DNA of 39,679 nt. Origin: a bacterium (GTDB lineage Bacteria > Myxococcota_A > UBA9042). The position numbers and the translations under genes are program-made. Of the stretch, positions 32,723 to 39,679 are shown one piece after another; within the stretch, counting starts at the first letter, position 1; each line of letters opens with the position of its first letter. The notes below the pieces were generated by a model. The model did no database searches and was not told the DNA's origin. It saw only the letters and a list, made by a program, of their open reading frames with translations. Where the stretch lies: positions 1 through 39,679 of the forward strand of contig JAUIAC010000021.1 in assembly GCA_030425545.1 (NCBI GenBank), written 5' to 3'.

Positions 32723-34777
32723 CTACGGGGCGACCTCGAGGGCGCGCAGCGCGCGACGGGTGTCGTCGTCACGAGCCTGCCCGCTCAGTGAACGCAGCCA
32801 GGCCCGCGCGCGCTCCCGCGGCGCCCGCTTGAGCCAGGCCCGCGCGTGGCGGGTCGCGGCCTCCGGGTCGCCTGCCAGGACCGCCGCACGCGCTGCGCTT
32901 CGGTGCGCGCGGACGTAGTCGGGCTGCGCCTCGAGCGCGCGCTCGCACAGGCGCAGCGCCTCGCGGACGTCGCCTTGGCGCGTGAGCAAGACCGCGAGGT
33001 TGTTGAGCGCTGGTGCGGACCGCGGCGCCCACCGCACCGCCGTGGCTAGGAAGCGACCGGCCATGGGATCGTCGTGGCGCAGCAGCCAGGTGCCCCAGAG
33101 TGAGGCCCAGGTCCCCACCACGGCGCTGCCAGGGCGACCGGGCGGACAGCGCTCTTCGTCGCCGCCGCCCGCCGTGGGTCCAACCTGCGCCTGCGCGCAG
33201 GCCGCTGCAGCGGCCTCGAGGGCGCGCTCCAGGGCGGCGTGACGCTCGGAGTTGGGGCCGGGGCGTGCGTGGCCCGGCCGCAGGGTGTCCCAGGGGTAGC
33301 CCGGCCGCAGATAGGTCCCCACCTGGGCGTCTTCGAAGCCGTGACCCCGCTCCCAGAGCACCGGTCCGTCGGCGACCGCGGCCCGGACCCACAGCCCCAG
33401 CGCCTTCGCCCGCGCCTTCGGCCCCTCGGCGCGGCGCAGCGCGGCGCCCGCGGCGCTGAACGCCGAGAGGCGACCGGTGCGGTCGAGCCACGCCAGCATG
33501 CGCGGCGATCGGGTGAACACCAGCGGCACGCAGCGGCTGTCGGGACGTGAACCAACGGCCACCTGGCTCCACGTGCACGCCGCTGCGCGGAAGTCGCTGC
33601 TCGCGATCAGCAGCGAGCCCGGTGGCGTCGTGTCGAAGAGGCGGTCGGTGAGATCGGCCGCGGCCCGGAGGTCTGCGTTGGGGTGCGACGCGGTCAGCGT
33701 GTGCCCGCGCCACGCGACGAGCCCCAGAGCGACGACGAGCCCGACCGCCGTGGCGGCCCGGCCGGGCGCCCCGGTGGCCCAGGTGACCGCCTCCACGACG
33801 GCCAACCACGCGCACTGGCAGAGCAGCAGCGTGGTGAGCTGCCCCACCTGCGCGTCTCGGAGGCCCATGGGGTTGAGCCACAGGGCCACCCCGACGTCCG
33901 CCGCCAGCAGCCCCAGCCACAGCTGCGCGCTCTGGCGATCTCGGCGGGCGAGCGCGACGGCGCCGGGCGCGGCCAGCCACAGCAGGGGGCCGAGATCGGC
34001 GCTCAGCTGGCGGAGGAGCATGGCAGCGCTGGTCGGCACGCCGGTGCCGATGCGGCCAGCGAAGGCCGCGCGAATCGAAGCTGCCGTGAGGTGATCGAGC
34101 AGGGCCGGCAGCGTGCGCACGTCGCCCCACGACAGCCCCGGGTCGCGGGCCGCGGCCAGCGGCAGCGCGACGAGCCCCACCGCCGCGACCAGCGCCAGCC
34201 CGGCGCCCACGAGCACCGCGCGGAGCTTGTCGCCGCGAGCGAGCGGCGCAGTGGCGGTCGCGACCCCAGCCGCCCCAGCGGCGATGAGCGCGCTCTCAGC
34301 GTGGATGAGGGCCGCCACCCCACCGAGCGCCCACAGCCCGCTCAGCCGGCGTGCCCCTGCTTCACGGCGCCACACGAAGGCGACGGCCGCGGCGTGCAGC
34401 CAGACCCAGGGGTAGATCTCCGTGGCGCGCACGTGCAGGGCGACCGAGCCCGCCAGCATCGGCAGCGCGACGGCGCCCAGCCAGCCGTGGGCGCGCCGGG
34501 AGCCCGGCCCGCTGGCCCAGAGCAGCGCCGCCGCGAGCGCCGCGACCAGCGCTCCCGCCAGGTGCACGCGCAGCGCCAGCGAGCCGAAGACGCTCCCCAG
34601 CAGGGTGTGGCCTCCGAGCGTCAGCATGGGGAAGCCAGTGGGGTGCGGCACGCCCAGGGTGGCCACCGCAGCGCTGAGCTCGCCGTCGTCGAACCAGGCC
34701 ACGCTCGGCGCCAGCAGCCAGACGGCCGCCGCGGCGCAGACGCCGAGCACCAAGGGCGCGACCGACTCAGCCCTCAA
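32723..34777 (-). CDS. DUF2723-family GT-C membrane protein with C-terminal TPRs
   Basis: A 684-residue polytopic membrane protein. The start shows the DUF2723 signature: first helix, then FDDGELSAAVATLGVPHPTGFPML (acidic DDGE at 30-33 in the first outer loop, followed by the conserved GVPHPTG). About ten further hydrophobic helices run to residue ~365. GT-C proteins transfer sugars from polyprenyl-phosphate donors on the outer face of the membrane, and the acidic pair in the first loop is the expected catalytic site. Residues ~380-680 are soluble, with TPR-like hairpins (ALNNLAVLLTRQGDVREALRLCERALEAQPDYVRAHRSAARAAVL). The TTG start at 34777 is the most upstream possibility and lacks a ribosome-binding site; a start a few codons later is possible. 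Its target is unknown. Confidence 0.75.
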   Translation of the reverse strand: MRAESVAPLVLGVCAAAAVWLLAPSVAWFDDGELSAAVATLGVPHPTGFPMLTLGGHTLLGSVFGSLALRVHLAGALVAALAAALLWASGPGSRRAHGWLGAVALPMLAGSVALHVRATEIYPWVWLHAAAVAFVWRREAGARRLSGLWALGGVAALIHAESALIAAGAAGVATATAPLARGDKLRAVLVGAGLALVAAVGLVALPLAAARDPGLSWGDVRTLPALLDHLTAASIRAAFAGRIGTGVPTSAAMLLRQLSADLGPLLWLAAPGAVALARRDRQSAQLWLGLLAADVGVALWLNPMGLRDAQVGQLTTLLLCQCAWLAVVEAVTWATGAPGRAATAVGLVVALGLVAWRGHTLTASHPNADLRAAADLTDRLFDTTPPGSLLIASSDFRAAACTWSQVAVGSRPDSRCVPLVFTRSPRMLAWLDRTGRLSAFSAAGAALRRAEGPKARAKALGLWVRAAVADGPVLWERGHGFEDAQVGTYLRPGYPWDTLRPGHARPGPNSERHAALERALEAAAAACAQAQVGPTAGGGDEERCPPGRPGSAVVGTWASLWGTWLLRHDDPMAGRFLATAVRWAPRSAPALNNLAVLLTRQGDVREALRLCERALEAQPDYVRAHRSAARAAVLAGDPEAATRHARAWLKRAPRERARAWLRSLSGQARDDDTRRALRALEVAP

Positions 34778-34912
34778 CGGGGGCCCGCCCGGCTCTGGGG
34801 ATGTGAGGGGGCCTGGGGACGCCGAGCCAACGGCGACTGCGAGACCTCCGCCGGGCGCGCTGCGCGGTCGCTCAGGGTCGCGCGCCGGGGCACGCAGGCG
34901 ACGCGGCGCATG

Positions 34913-36796
34913 CTACTTCGGACAGTACATCTCGACGTGGTTGACCGCGCGGACGTCCTTGCCCGCGATGATGGCGCCGCCCGCGAGCATGGCGCAGCCG
35001 CCAAAGGGGCCGTCGCCGCCAATCTCGGCCATGCCGGCGCCAAAGCGCGCGGTCTCCAAGTTCACGCGGCCCACCGCGCCGTCCTTGTCGAAGATCAGCG
35101 CGTCGCCGCCGAGCTTGCCGTCGGGCAAGATGCCACCAGCCAGGACCGCGTGGCCGCTGCTCAGCGACACCGCCGCCCCGAACACCCGGCGTCCCCCGTC
35201 GGTGCCGCCGAACGTCTTCAGGTCGGCCGGCTCGAAGCGGATCACGCGCTTGGCGCCACCGTCGTCCACGACGACGCGGTAGGGCGGCGCCGCAGCGCTG
35301 GCGATCTGCACGCTCTTGCCTTCGAGAAAGAGCGCAGCCGTGGTGGCGCCCAGCAGGTAGTAGCTGGAGCCTGCCTGCACCAGGCGGCCGCCGTGGAGCG
35401 TGTCGGGCGCGCCCAAGGTCTCCAGCGTCTCGAACGCGTCGCTGGCCGCCGAGTACTGCTCCACCATGGGCGCGGTCTTGTTCACCCGCCCGCCGATCAC
35501 CAGCAGCGTCTTGCAGCCGTCGGCCGAGGGCTCGATGCAGCCCACCGCTGCGCGGGCCCGCGCGGCCGCCAGCTTGGCGGCGCTCTCGGTGCAGCTCGCC
35601 GCCGTGCCGCTCAGCTCACACAGCCGCACGTCGCCGCGCCGGCTGCTCCCCGACTTCGGCACCGGCAGGTCCGCGCCGCCGGCCACCAGCAGCCGGGGCC
35701 CCTGCGGCGTCGCGACGCGCGCGACCACCGGCAGACCGATGGGGCCGGGCAGCTCGGTGCCCGACGACAGGTTGGCGGGCAGGTCCACGCGCCAGGCAGC
35801 CTTGGAAGCCGGGCACGCCGCGCCGCCACCGGCGCACTTGGCGTCCTGCAGGTCCGTGGTCAGCTTGCCGAGGTAGAGCCCCACGAGGGCGCGCTCGGTG
35901 CCGGCGACCATGGCAAAGGTCGCGCCGCCGAGCGGAGCGCCGCTCGCCAACCCAACACGGCCAGCGCTGTCGAAGTTGTCCACCGCGTTGGCGGGCATCA
36001 CGAAGCGGCCGAGGGCGGGGTCGAAGCGCTCCACCGTGCTCGTGGTCGCAGTCCAGACCGCAGACACGGGGTCCACCACCGAGAAGCCGCCCGCGATCGT
36101 CACCGTGCCGTCGCTCATGGCCACCACGGCCGGAAAGGCACGCCGCGCGCCGCCGTTGAGCGGGAAGAGGCTGTCGACATTGCAGCGGTTCTTGCCGGCC
36201 GTGCAGGTCGCTGCCGGGTGCACCGCGACGCAGTCCTGGTCGGTCGAGCACGAGCGCTGTGCCGCCTCGGCCTGCAGGTCGGCGTTGGCCTGTGCCATGC
36301 CGGTGAACGCGCCGACGCGCGCCGGCTGCAGGTAGTAGGGCGACGCCGCCGCCGCCGCGTCCTGCCCGGCCTTCACCGCGACGCCGCCGCGGTAGGCGCG
36401 CACCTTCAGGTCGGCGCAGGCGTCGTCGCCGAAGTACTCTACGAGCACGCTGTAGTCGTCACCAACCGGCATGTCCTGCAGGGTGAACGCGTTGCGGTTC
36501 TCTGTGTCGCTCACGTTGTAGGGCGAGCAGGTCAGGGCGAACTTGGGCGTCTTGGTCGCGGTCGTGAGCGCGCCTTGGAACACCGTCAGCTTGAACGCCT
36601 TGACGTCAGGCATGGTCCCGGTTAGCGCAAAGGTGAAGGTCCCCAGCTCGCCGCCGCCGTCCTCCACCGCGCACGCCTGCACGCTCGTGAGCACGAGCAG
36701 CGACAGGGCGACGCGCAGGCCGAGCCGGCGCGGACCGCTCCCGGGCGTGCGTCGCAGGACAGGACTCGAGGTGTCAGGGGCGGAGGCCCGGGGCAT
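34913..36796 (-). CDS. Kelch-like beta-propeller lipoprotein
   Basis: A 627-residue exported protein: signal peptide with VQAC lipobox (Cys42). Residues ~50-160 form a beta-rich domain (LGTFTFALTGTMPDVKAFKLTVFQG). A short Cys-rich segment (CSTDQDCVAVHP, TCTAGKNRCN) follows. The rest has kelch-like repeats with GG turns (VTIAGGFSVVDP, LLVAGGADLPVP, LLVIGGRVN, AVLAGGILPDG, AMLAGGAIIAGKDV), consistent with a propeller. ATG at 36796 is chosen because AGGGAG lies 7 bases upstream. An in-frame ATG at 36811 overlaps the PEGA-gene stop and is an alternative. Such surface propellers are numerous in myxobacteria, with mostly unknown ligands. It is coupled to the PEGA gene. Confidence 0.75.
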   Translation of the reverse strand: MPRASAPDTSSPVLRRTPGSGPRRLGLRVALSLLVLTSVQACAVEDGGGELGTFTFALTGTMPDVKAFKLTVFQGALTTATKTPKFALTCSPYNVSDTENRNAFTLQDMPVGDDYSVLVEYFGDDACADLKVRAYRGGVAVKAGQDAAAAASPYYLQPARVGAFTGMAQANADLQAEAAQRSCSTDQDCVAVHPAATCTAGKNRCNVDSLFPLNGGARRAFPAVVAMSDGTVTIAGGFSVVDPVSAVWTATTSTVERFDPALGRFVMPANAVDNFDSAGRVGLASGAPLGGATFAMVAGTERALVGLYLGKLTTDLQDAKCAGGGAACPASKAAWRVDLPANLSSGTELPGPIGLPVVARVATPQGPRLLVAGGADLPVPKSGSSRRGDVRLCELSGTAASCTESAAKLAAARARAAVGCIEPSADGCKTLLVIGGRVNKTAPMVEQYSAASDAFETLETLGAPDTLHGGRLVQAGSSYYLLGATTAALFLEGKSVQIASAAAPPYRVVVDDGGAKRVIRFEPADLKTFGGTDGGRRVFGAAVSLSSGHAVLAGGILPDGKLGGDALIFDKDGAVGRVNLETARFGAGMAEIGGDGPFGGCAMLAGGAIIAGKDVRAVNHVEMYCPK

Positions 36797-36807
36797 CGTG
36801 CACTCCC

Positions 36808-37800
36808 TCATGGCGCCACAAACACGGGATCTTTGTGGGCGTCGGCGCTGTCGATGGAGAAGCCGACGGTGCCCTTGCCAGCGTCGGCGTCGTCCCGCGT
36901 CAGCAGGTACACCGCCACCGCGCCAACCGCGACGGTGCCCACCGCGGCCCAGAACCACCATTTCTTCACCAGCGGCGTCTTGGCCGTGCCCGGCGCGCCC
37001 GGCTTGGCGCCCTTGGCGACCGGGGTGGCCTTGAGCTCGACCACGGTCGTCAGGGTCTGGCCCGCCGCGACACGAACGACCTTGGTCCAGTCGTCGTAGC
37101 CGGCCCGGACCACGCGGATCTTGTACGAGCCCGGCGCGATGGTCTTCCGCAGCCCGGTCACCGACGTGCGGCCCAGCAGCTGCTCGTTGGCGTAGACCAA
37201 GGCGACCCCGCCGCCCACGAGGCGGACGAGCAAGGTGGCGGGCTTCTGCTGCTCTCGGTTGGGCAGGTCCACGGGCCCGATCAAGACCAGCAGGCCGCGA
37301 GCCGCGGGGTCGGCCGCGGCGCTGACGCTCTTCAGCGGCTGGCGGGTGGACTGCTCCACGCGAGAGTTGGAGAGCTTCTTGGCGTCGACGGTGACCACCC
37401 GCATGGCCCAGGTCAGGGCGGCGCCGTCTTTCACCACCTCGCTGTAGATGACCTTGTCTGCGCGGTACTTCTTGCCGATGCGAGCGAGGCAGTCGACCCC
37501 TGGCTCCGTGCACTCGAAGGCGAACATCTCCTCGACCAGGTCGACGTTCGACGCCACGGAGACGAAGTGCTTGTAGCGGCGCGCTGAACGCAGCAGCGAC
37601 ATGGTCAACTTCACCCGCGCCTTGTCCTTGAGCACGTTGCCTTCGGCCCGCAGCACCAGCAGCCGCGGCCGCGGCGCCGCCTCCGCGACAGAGGCGGCCA
37701 ACGACGACCAGCAAAGGCACGCTGTGAGCGCTGCGAGGGCGAGCCGGAGCTGGCCTGAGCCACGCCAGCGCTTGCGGCCCGATGTCACGATTGGATGCAC
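36808..37800 (-). CDS. PEGA-domain membrane protein with signal peptide
   Basis: A 330-residue exported protein: basic N-terminus, hydrophobic core and cleavage near AEA-AP (residue ~41). Residues ~45-170 form an alpha/beta domain (RLLVLRAEGNVLKDKARVKL, GKKYRADKVIYSEVVKDG) of the kind that precedes PEGA in many myxobacterial proteins. A PEGA domain spans ~198-256 (VYANEQLLGRTSVTGL, PGSYKIRVVRAGYDDW). A membrane helix lies at 281-300. GTG at 37800 is chosen over TTG at 37806: AGGAG lies 7 bases before the GTG but only one base before the TTG. The kelch-like lipoprotein follows directly. The likely role is in the cell envelope, possibly binding surface polymer; this is inference from the domain. 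Confidence 0.78.
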   Translation of the reverse strand: MHPIVTSGRKRWRGSGQLRLALAALTACLCWSSLAASVAEAAPRPRLLVLRAEGNVLKDKARVKLTMSLLRSARRYKHFVSVASNVDLVEEMFAFECTEPGVDCLARIGKKYRADKVIYSEVVKDGAALTWAMRVVTVDAKKLSNSRVEQSTRQPLKSVSAAADPAARGLLVLIGPVDLPNREQQKPATLLVRLVGGGVALVYANEQLLGRTSVTGLRKTIAPGSYKIRVVRAGYDDWTKVVRVAAGQTLTTVVELKATPVAKGAKPGAPGTAKTPLVKKWWFWAAVGTVAVGAVAVYLLTRDDADAGKGTVGFSIDSADAHKDPVFVAP

Positions 37801-37828
37801 GGACAAGCTCCTGCGGAGTGGGGCGTCG

Positions 37829-37858
37829 ATGCTAGAGGTCCGCTCATGGGGGTGTCAA
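37829..37858 (-). promoter_or_regulatory. Sigma70-type promoter of the PEGA/kelch pair
   Basis: On the minus strand TTGACA (37858-37853), 18 bp and TAGCAT (37834-37829). The predicted start near 37822 gives a leader of about 22 nt carrying AGGAG. It may also drive the genes further downstream on this strand. Confidence 0.65.
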
Positions 37859-38049
37859 CTTGGCCACTGCGAGTGATCCTCAGGGGTTTGGGCGCCTCTA
37901 CAAGGCTACACGGGTGGCGCGGACACGCTGTGCCAGCGGCGACGGAGTCAGGGCGACGAGCCGGGGCGGGGGGCGCGCGTGGCGCGGTCGTCGCGGGTCG
38001 GGGGTCCCCAAGCGGCGGGCCCGAGCGCGGGAGCGAACGTGGGGCGGGG

Positions 38050-38148
38050 TCGAGTGCGCCGTCGTGCGGTCGCCCCTCATGCGGTGGCCGTCGCGTGGTG
38101 GGCCGTCGTGCGGTGCGCCATCGTGCGGTAGGCCATAGTGTAAATGCC
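38050..38148 (+). repeat. Imperfect 15-bp direct-repeat array upstream of a promoter
   Basis: Units begin at 38061, 38076, 38090, 38105, 38120 and 38135, with a degenerate unit before them. The consensus is about gtcgtgcggtgggcc; individual units are 14-15 bp and differ by a few bases. Two of the better matches are gtcgtgcggtgcgcc (38105) and atcgtgcggtaggcc (38120). The array ends 11 bases before the -10 box of the next gene. Confidence 0.7.
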
Positions 38149-38156
38149 GTGCACGT

Positions 38157-38165
38157 TGCTAGACT
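38157..38165 (+). promoter_or_regulatory. Extended -10 promoter of the last gene
   Basis: TG at 38157-38158, one base, then TAGACT (38160-38165), the same -10 hexamer as the rpmF promoter. No good -35 box is present, as expected for extended -10 or activator-dependent promoters. The repeat array lies where an activator would bind. Confidence 0.45.
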
Positions 38166-38225
38166 CTGGCCCTCCTCGCCCACCAGGCCGCGCTGTCGAC
38201 GCGCGCGCCGCTCCCGGAGCTCCCT

Positions 38226-39679
38226 ATGCAGCGTGTGGACTATGCCGTCTTCCCCGGCGTGCAAGACCAGATCCTTCTGCCCACGGTCAACAAGATCCTC
38301 GGTCAGATCCAGCGGACATCGCCGACCTTCAAAGCGTTTCGCGAGTGGATGCGGGACGAAGGCCTGTGGAACAAGGACGAGCTGCCCAAGGTGCTCGGTC
38401 TGCTCGACGTGACGCTCAAGCCCAAGCCGACCCTGGGGGCCTGGGCTCAGAAGTTCATGGCCGCGCCCGACACCGAGGCCCAACAAGAGGTGATGTTCAA
38501 GCTCCTGCTCGACCAGAACACGCTGCTGATCAAGTACGTGTTCGAGGCGCTCGACATGGAGGGCGGGGGGCGTCTGCACTCCACCTACGAGCTGCATCGC
38601 ATGCTCACCAGCTACGTCTACCCGGGCGAGCAGATTCGGCTGCCGGACTTTCAGGCGTGGATCCGGTGGGCCGTGCTCTCGGGCCGCATCAAGCTGATCG
38701 GCATCCGCTGGGGCCTCACCGACGCCGGCAAAGAGGTCGTGCCGCGCCTGCGCATGATCGACGTCGAGGAGTTCCTCGAGGACGAGGCCGAGGCGGCTGA
38801 AGAGGCCGAAGAGGCGGCACAGGCCGAGGCGGCCGCTGCCGCTGGGCCGGCGACCACCGCCCCGCCCGCCGCTGCGACGGCGCCCGCTGCGCCAGCGGCC
38901 CCTGCGCCCAAGCCGGCGCCCGCGCCCGCGCCCGCGCCGGCCGCCGACGCGGTCGAAGAAGACCTCCCCGACATGCCCGACATGCCCAGCTCGCCGCCGC
39001 CGGTGGACGAGGCCGCGGCGCAGGCCTACGAGGCGCAGCTGGACGCGCTGGTGCCGGCCGAACCGGAGCCGAGCGCGGCGCTGGAGCCCGTGGTCACGCC
39101 CTCGGCGTCGCGTCGCACGCTGTCTCCTCGGCAGCTCGTGGTGCAGCGGCAGGCCGCCTGCGACCAAGCGCCGCTGGAGCTGCCCGACGTCATCGCCGCG
39201 CTGCGCGACGTCGGTCGAGAGCAGGGCCTGGGCGGCGGGTCGCTGCTGCTCGCGTGCGGCTTGGAGCCGCGCATGTACACCAACGAGGCGCCGCGCTTCC
39301 TCTTCCTGGCCGGGCTCCTAGCGCGCCTGTACGCCGCCGCCCCCGACGGCCGGCTGGCTGAGCTGGTGCTCGATCGCGTCGGCGGGCTGGGGCCTGTCGC
39401 GTTGTTGATGGAGCGCCCCGAGTCCATGGCCGAGGTGGTCGTGCGCTGGGGCCTCGCCTTGCCCGACTCCGACCATGCCACCGCGCGCGCCGCGATCTTC
39501 GACGCGGTCATCGGCGGACGCGCGCTCAAGGCGCGACCGGACCTGCACAGCGTGCTCGCGGAGGCGCCGCGGAGCGAGGTGTTGGTCACCGAGCTGCAGC
39601 GCGGTCTGCTCCGCGGCGCCCCTGCCATGGCGCCGTTCTGGCTGGCTCGGGAGCTGGTGCGCGTGGAGATCTGGACCCA
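38226..39679 (+). CDS. Large protein of unknown function with possible winged-helix domain (runs off the window)
   Basis: An uninterrupted frame of 484 codons from the ATG at 38226 to the window edge, with GGAG 6 bases upstream. Residues 1-80 look like a helical domain (LLPTVNKILGQIQRTSPTFKAF, LPKVLGLLDVTLKPKPTLGAW). Residues ~88-175 resemble a winged-helix fold (VMFKLLLDQNTLLIKYVFEAL, STYELHRMLTSYVYPG, FQAWIRWAVLSGRIKLIGI, GLTDAGKEVVPRL). An acidic helix (182-205) and an Ala/Pro linker (about 206-240) separate this from a second folded region (about 310 onward) rich in Leu/Arg/Ala helices. I do not recognise the whole protein. No signal peptide or membrane helix is visible, so it is cytoplasmic. 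It could be a DNA-binding regulator acting on the repeat array in front of it, but this is speculative. Confidence 0.7.
   Translation, partial: MQRVDYAVFPGVQDQILLPTVNKILGQIQRTSPTFKAFREWMRDEGLWNKDELPKVLGLLDVTLKPKPTLGAWAQKFMAAPDTEAQQEVMFKLLLDQNTLLIKYVFEALDMEGGGRLHSTYELHRMLTSYVYPGEQIRLPDFQAWIRWAVLSGRIKLIGIRWGLTDAGKEVVPRLRMIDVEEFLEDEAEAAEEAEEAAQAEAAAAAGPATTAPPAAATAPAAPAAPAPKPAPAPAPAPAADAVEEDLPDMPDMPSSPPPVDEAAAQAYEAQLDALVPAEPEPSAALEPVVTPSASRRTLSPRQLVVQRQAACDQAPLELPDVIAALRDVGREQGLGGGSLLLACGLEPRMYTNEAPRFLFLAGLLARLYAAAPDGRLAELVLDRVGGLGPVALLMERPESMAEVVVRWGLALPDSDHATARAAIFDAVIGGRALKARPDLHSVLAEAPRSEVLVTELQRGLLRGAPAMAPFWLARELVRVEIWT

Larger units (their letters stand above)
37859..38225. other. Gene-free divergent region with repeat array
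   Basis: This lies between the PEGA promoter and the last gene. From about 37910 to 38050 it is extremely GC-rich with no believable open frame. From 38050 it turns into an imperfect 15-bp repeat array, then an extended -10 promoter, then a leader of about 54 nt with GGAG at 38216-38219. Confidence 0.55.

Noticed and set aside
33683..36625. 980-codon plus-strand frame across two minus-strand genes
   Set aside because: It crosses the boundary between the DUF2723 and kelch-like genes and has shadow composition (Arg/Gly/Gln/His-rich).
38050..38148. Repeat array as a CRISPR
   Set aside because: Units are 14-15 bp, directly adjacent and degenerate, with no unique spacers and no cas genes.

Overview
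This window is gene-dense, very GC-rich bacterial chromosome. Both strands are used, and many genes start with GTG or TTG or overlap the previous stop codon by 1-4 bases. The large number of lipoproteins, TPR, HEAT, kelch-like and PEGA proteins, together with SelB and a J-domain/TPR protein, suggests a Myxococcota-type (former deltaproteobacterial) organism. That assignment is an inference from gene content; there is no rRNA here to test it. No insertion sequence, prophage, CRISPR array, tRNA or rRNA was seen.

Layout. 1-2113 (minus): the start of a TolC-type outer-membrane factor and a phytoene-desaturase-like flavoprotein. 2631-3539 (plus): a J-domain/TPR protein. 3606-4556 (minus): a lipoprotein of unknown role. 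4602-6277 (plus): rsmD and queA, overlapping. 6359-9619 (minus): a large zinc-ribbon/transmembrane/TPR protein, divergent from selB (9769-11820, plus). 11854-12282 (minus): a small unknown protein. 12735-15846 (plus): rpmF with its own promoter and probable terminator, then the coupled set rpiB-nrdR-ribD-ribE. 16020-22250 (plus): four overlapping genes (YaiO-type TPR/beta-barrel protein, membrane HEAT protein, GT2 polysaccharide synthase with a large extra domain, toroid-fold lipoprotein) that look like an undescribed exopolysaccharide synthesis and export system. 22358-24045 (plus): two lipoproteins. 24049-26944 (plus): a coupled trio of rhomboid protease, TlpA-like thioredoxin and a one-helix membrane protein. 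26993-37800 (minus): a long run read as PEGA protein, kelch-like lipoprotein, DUF2723 GT-C protein with TPRs, NERD helicase, HEAT lipoprotein, a divergent MurC-like ligase and MurD. 38226-end (plus): a large unknown protein, partial, downstream of an array of 15-bp repeats.

How the genes work together. Housekeeping genes cover translation and RNA modification (rsmD, queA, selB, rpmF), control of ribonucleotide reductase (nrdR), pentose phosphate metabolism (rpiB), riboflavin synthesis (ribD, ribE) and peptidoglycan precursors (murC-like, murD). Most of the remaining genes concern the cell envelope. The strongest candidate for something new is the 16020-22250 operon: synthase, inner-membrane scaffold, periplasmic toroid enzyme and outer-membrane barrel are all present, as in Pga, Bcs or Alg systems, but in a combination I do not recognise as a named system. 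Second is the MurC-like protein, which mixes MurC and Mpl signature motifs.

Several intergenic gaps carry convincing sigma70-type promoters (TTGACA/TTGACC, 17-18 bp, TAnnnT or a close variant). Two genes appear to be transcribed as leaderless or near-leaderless mRNAs.
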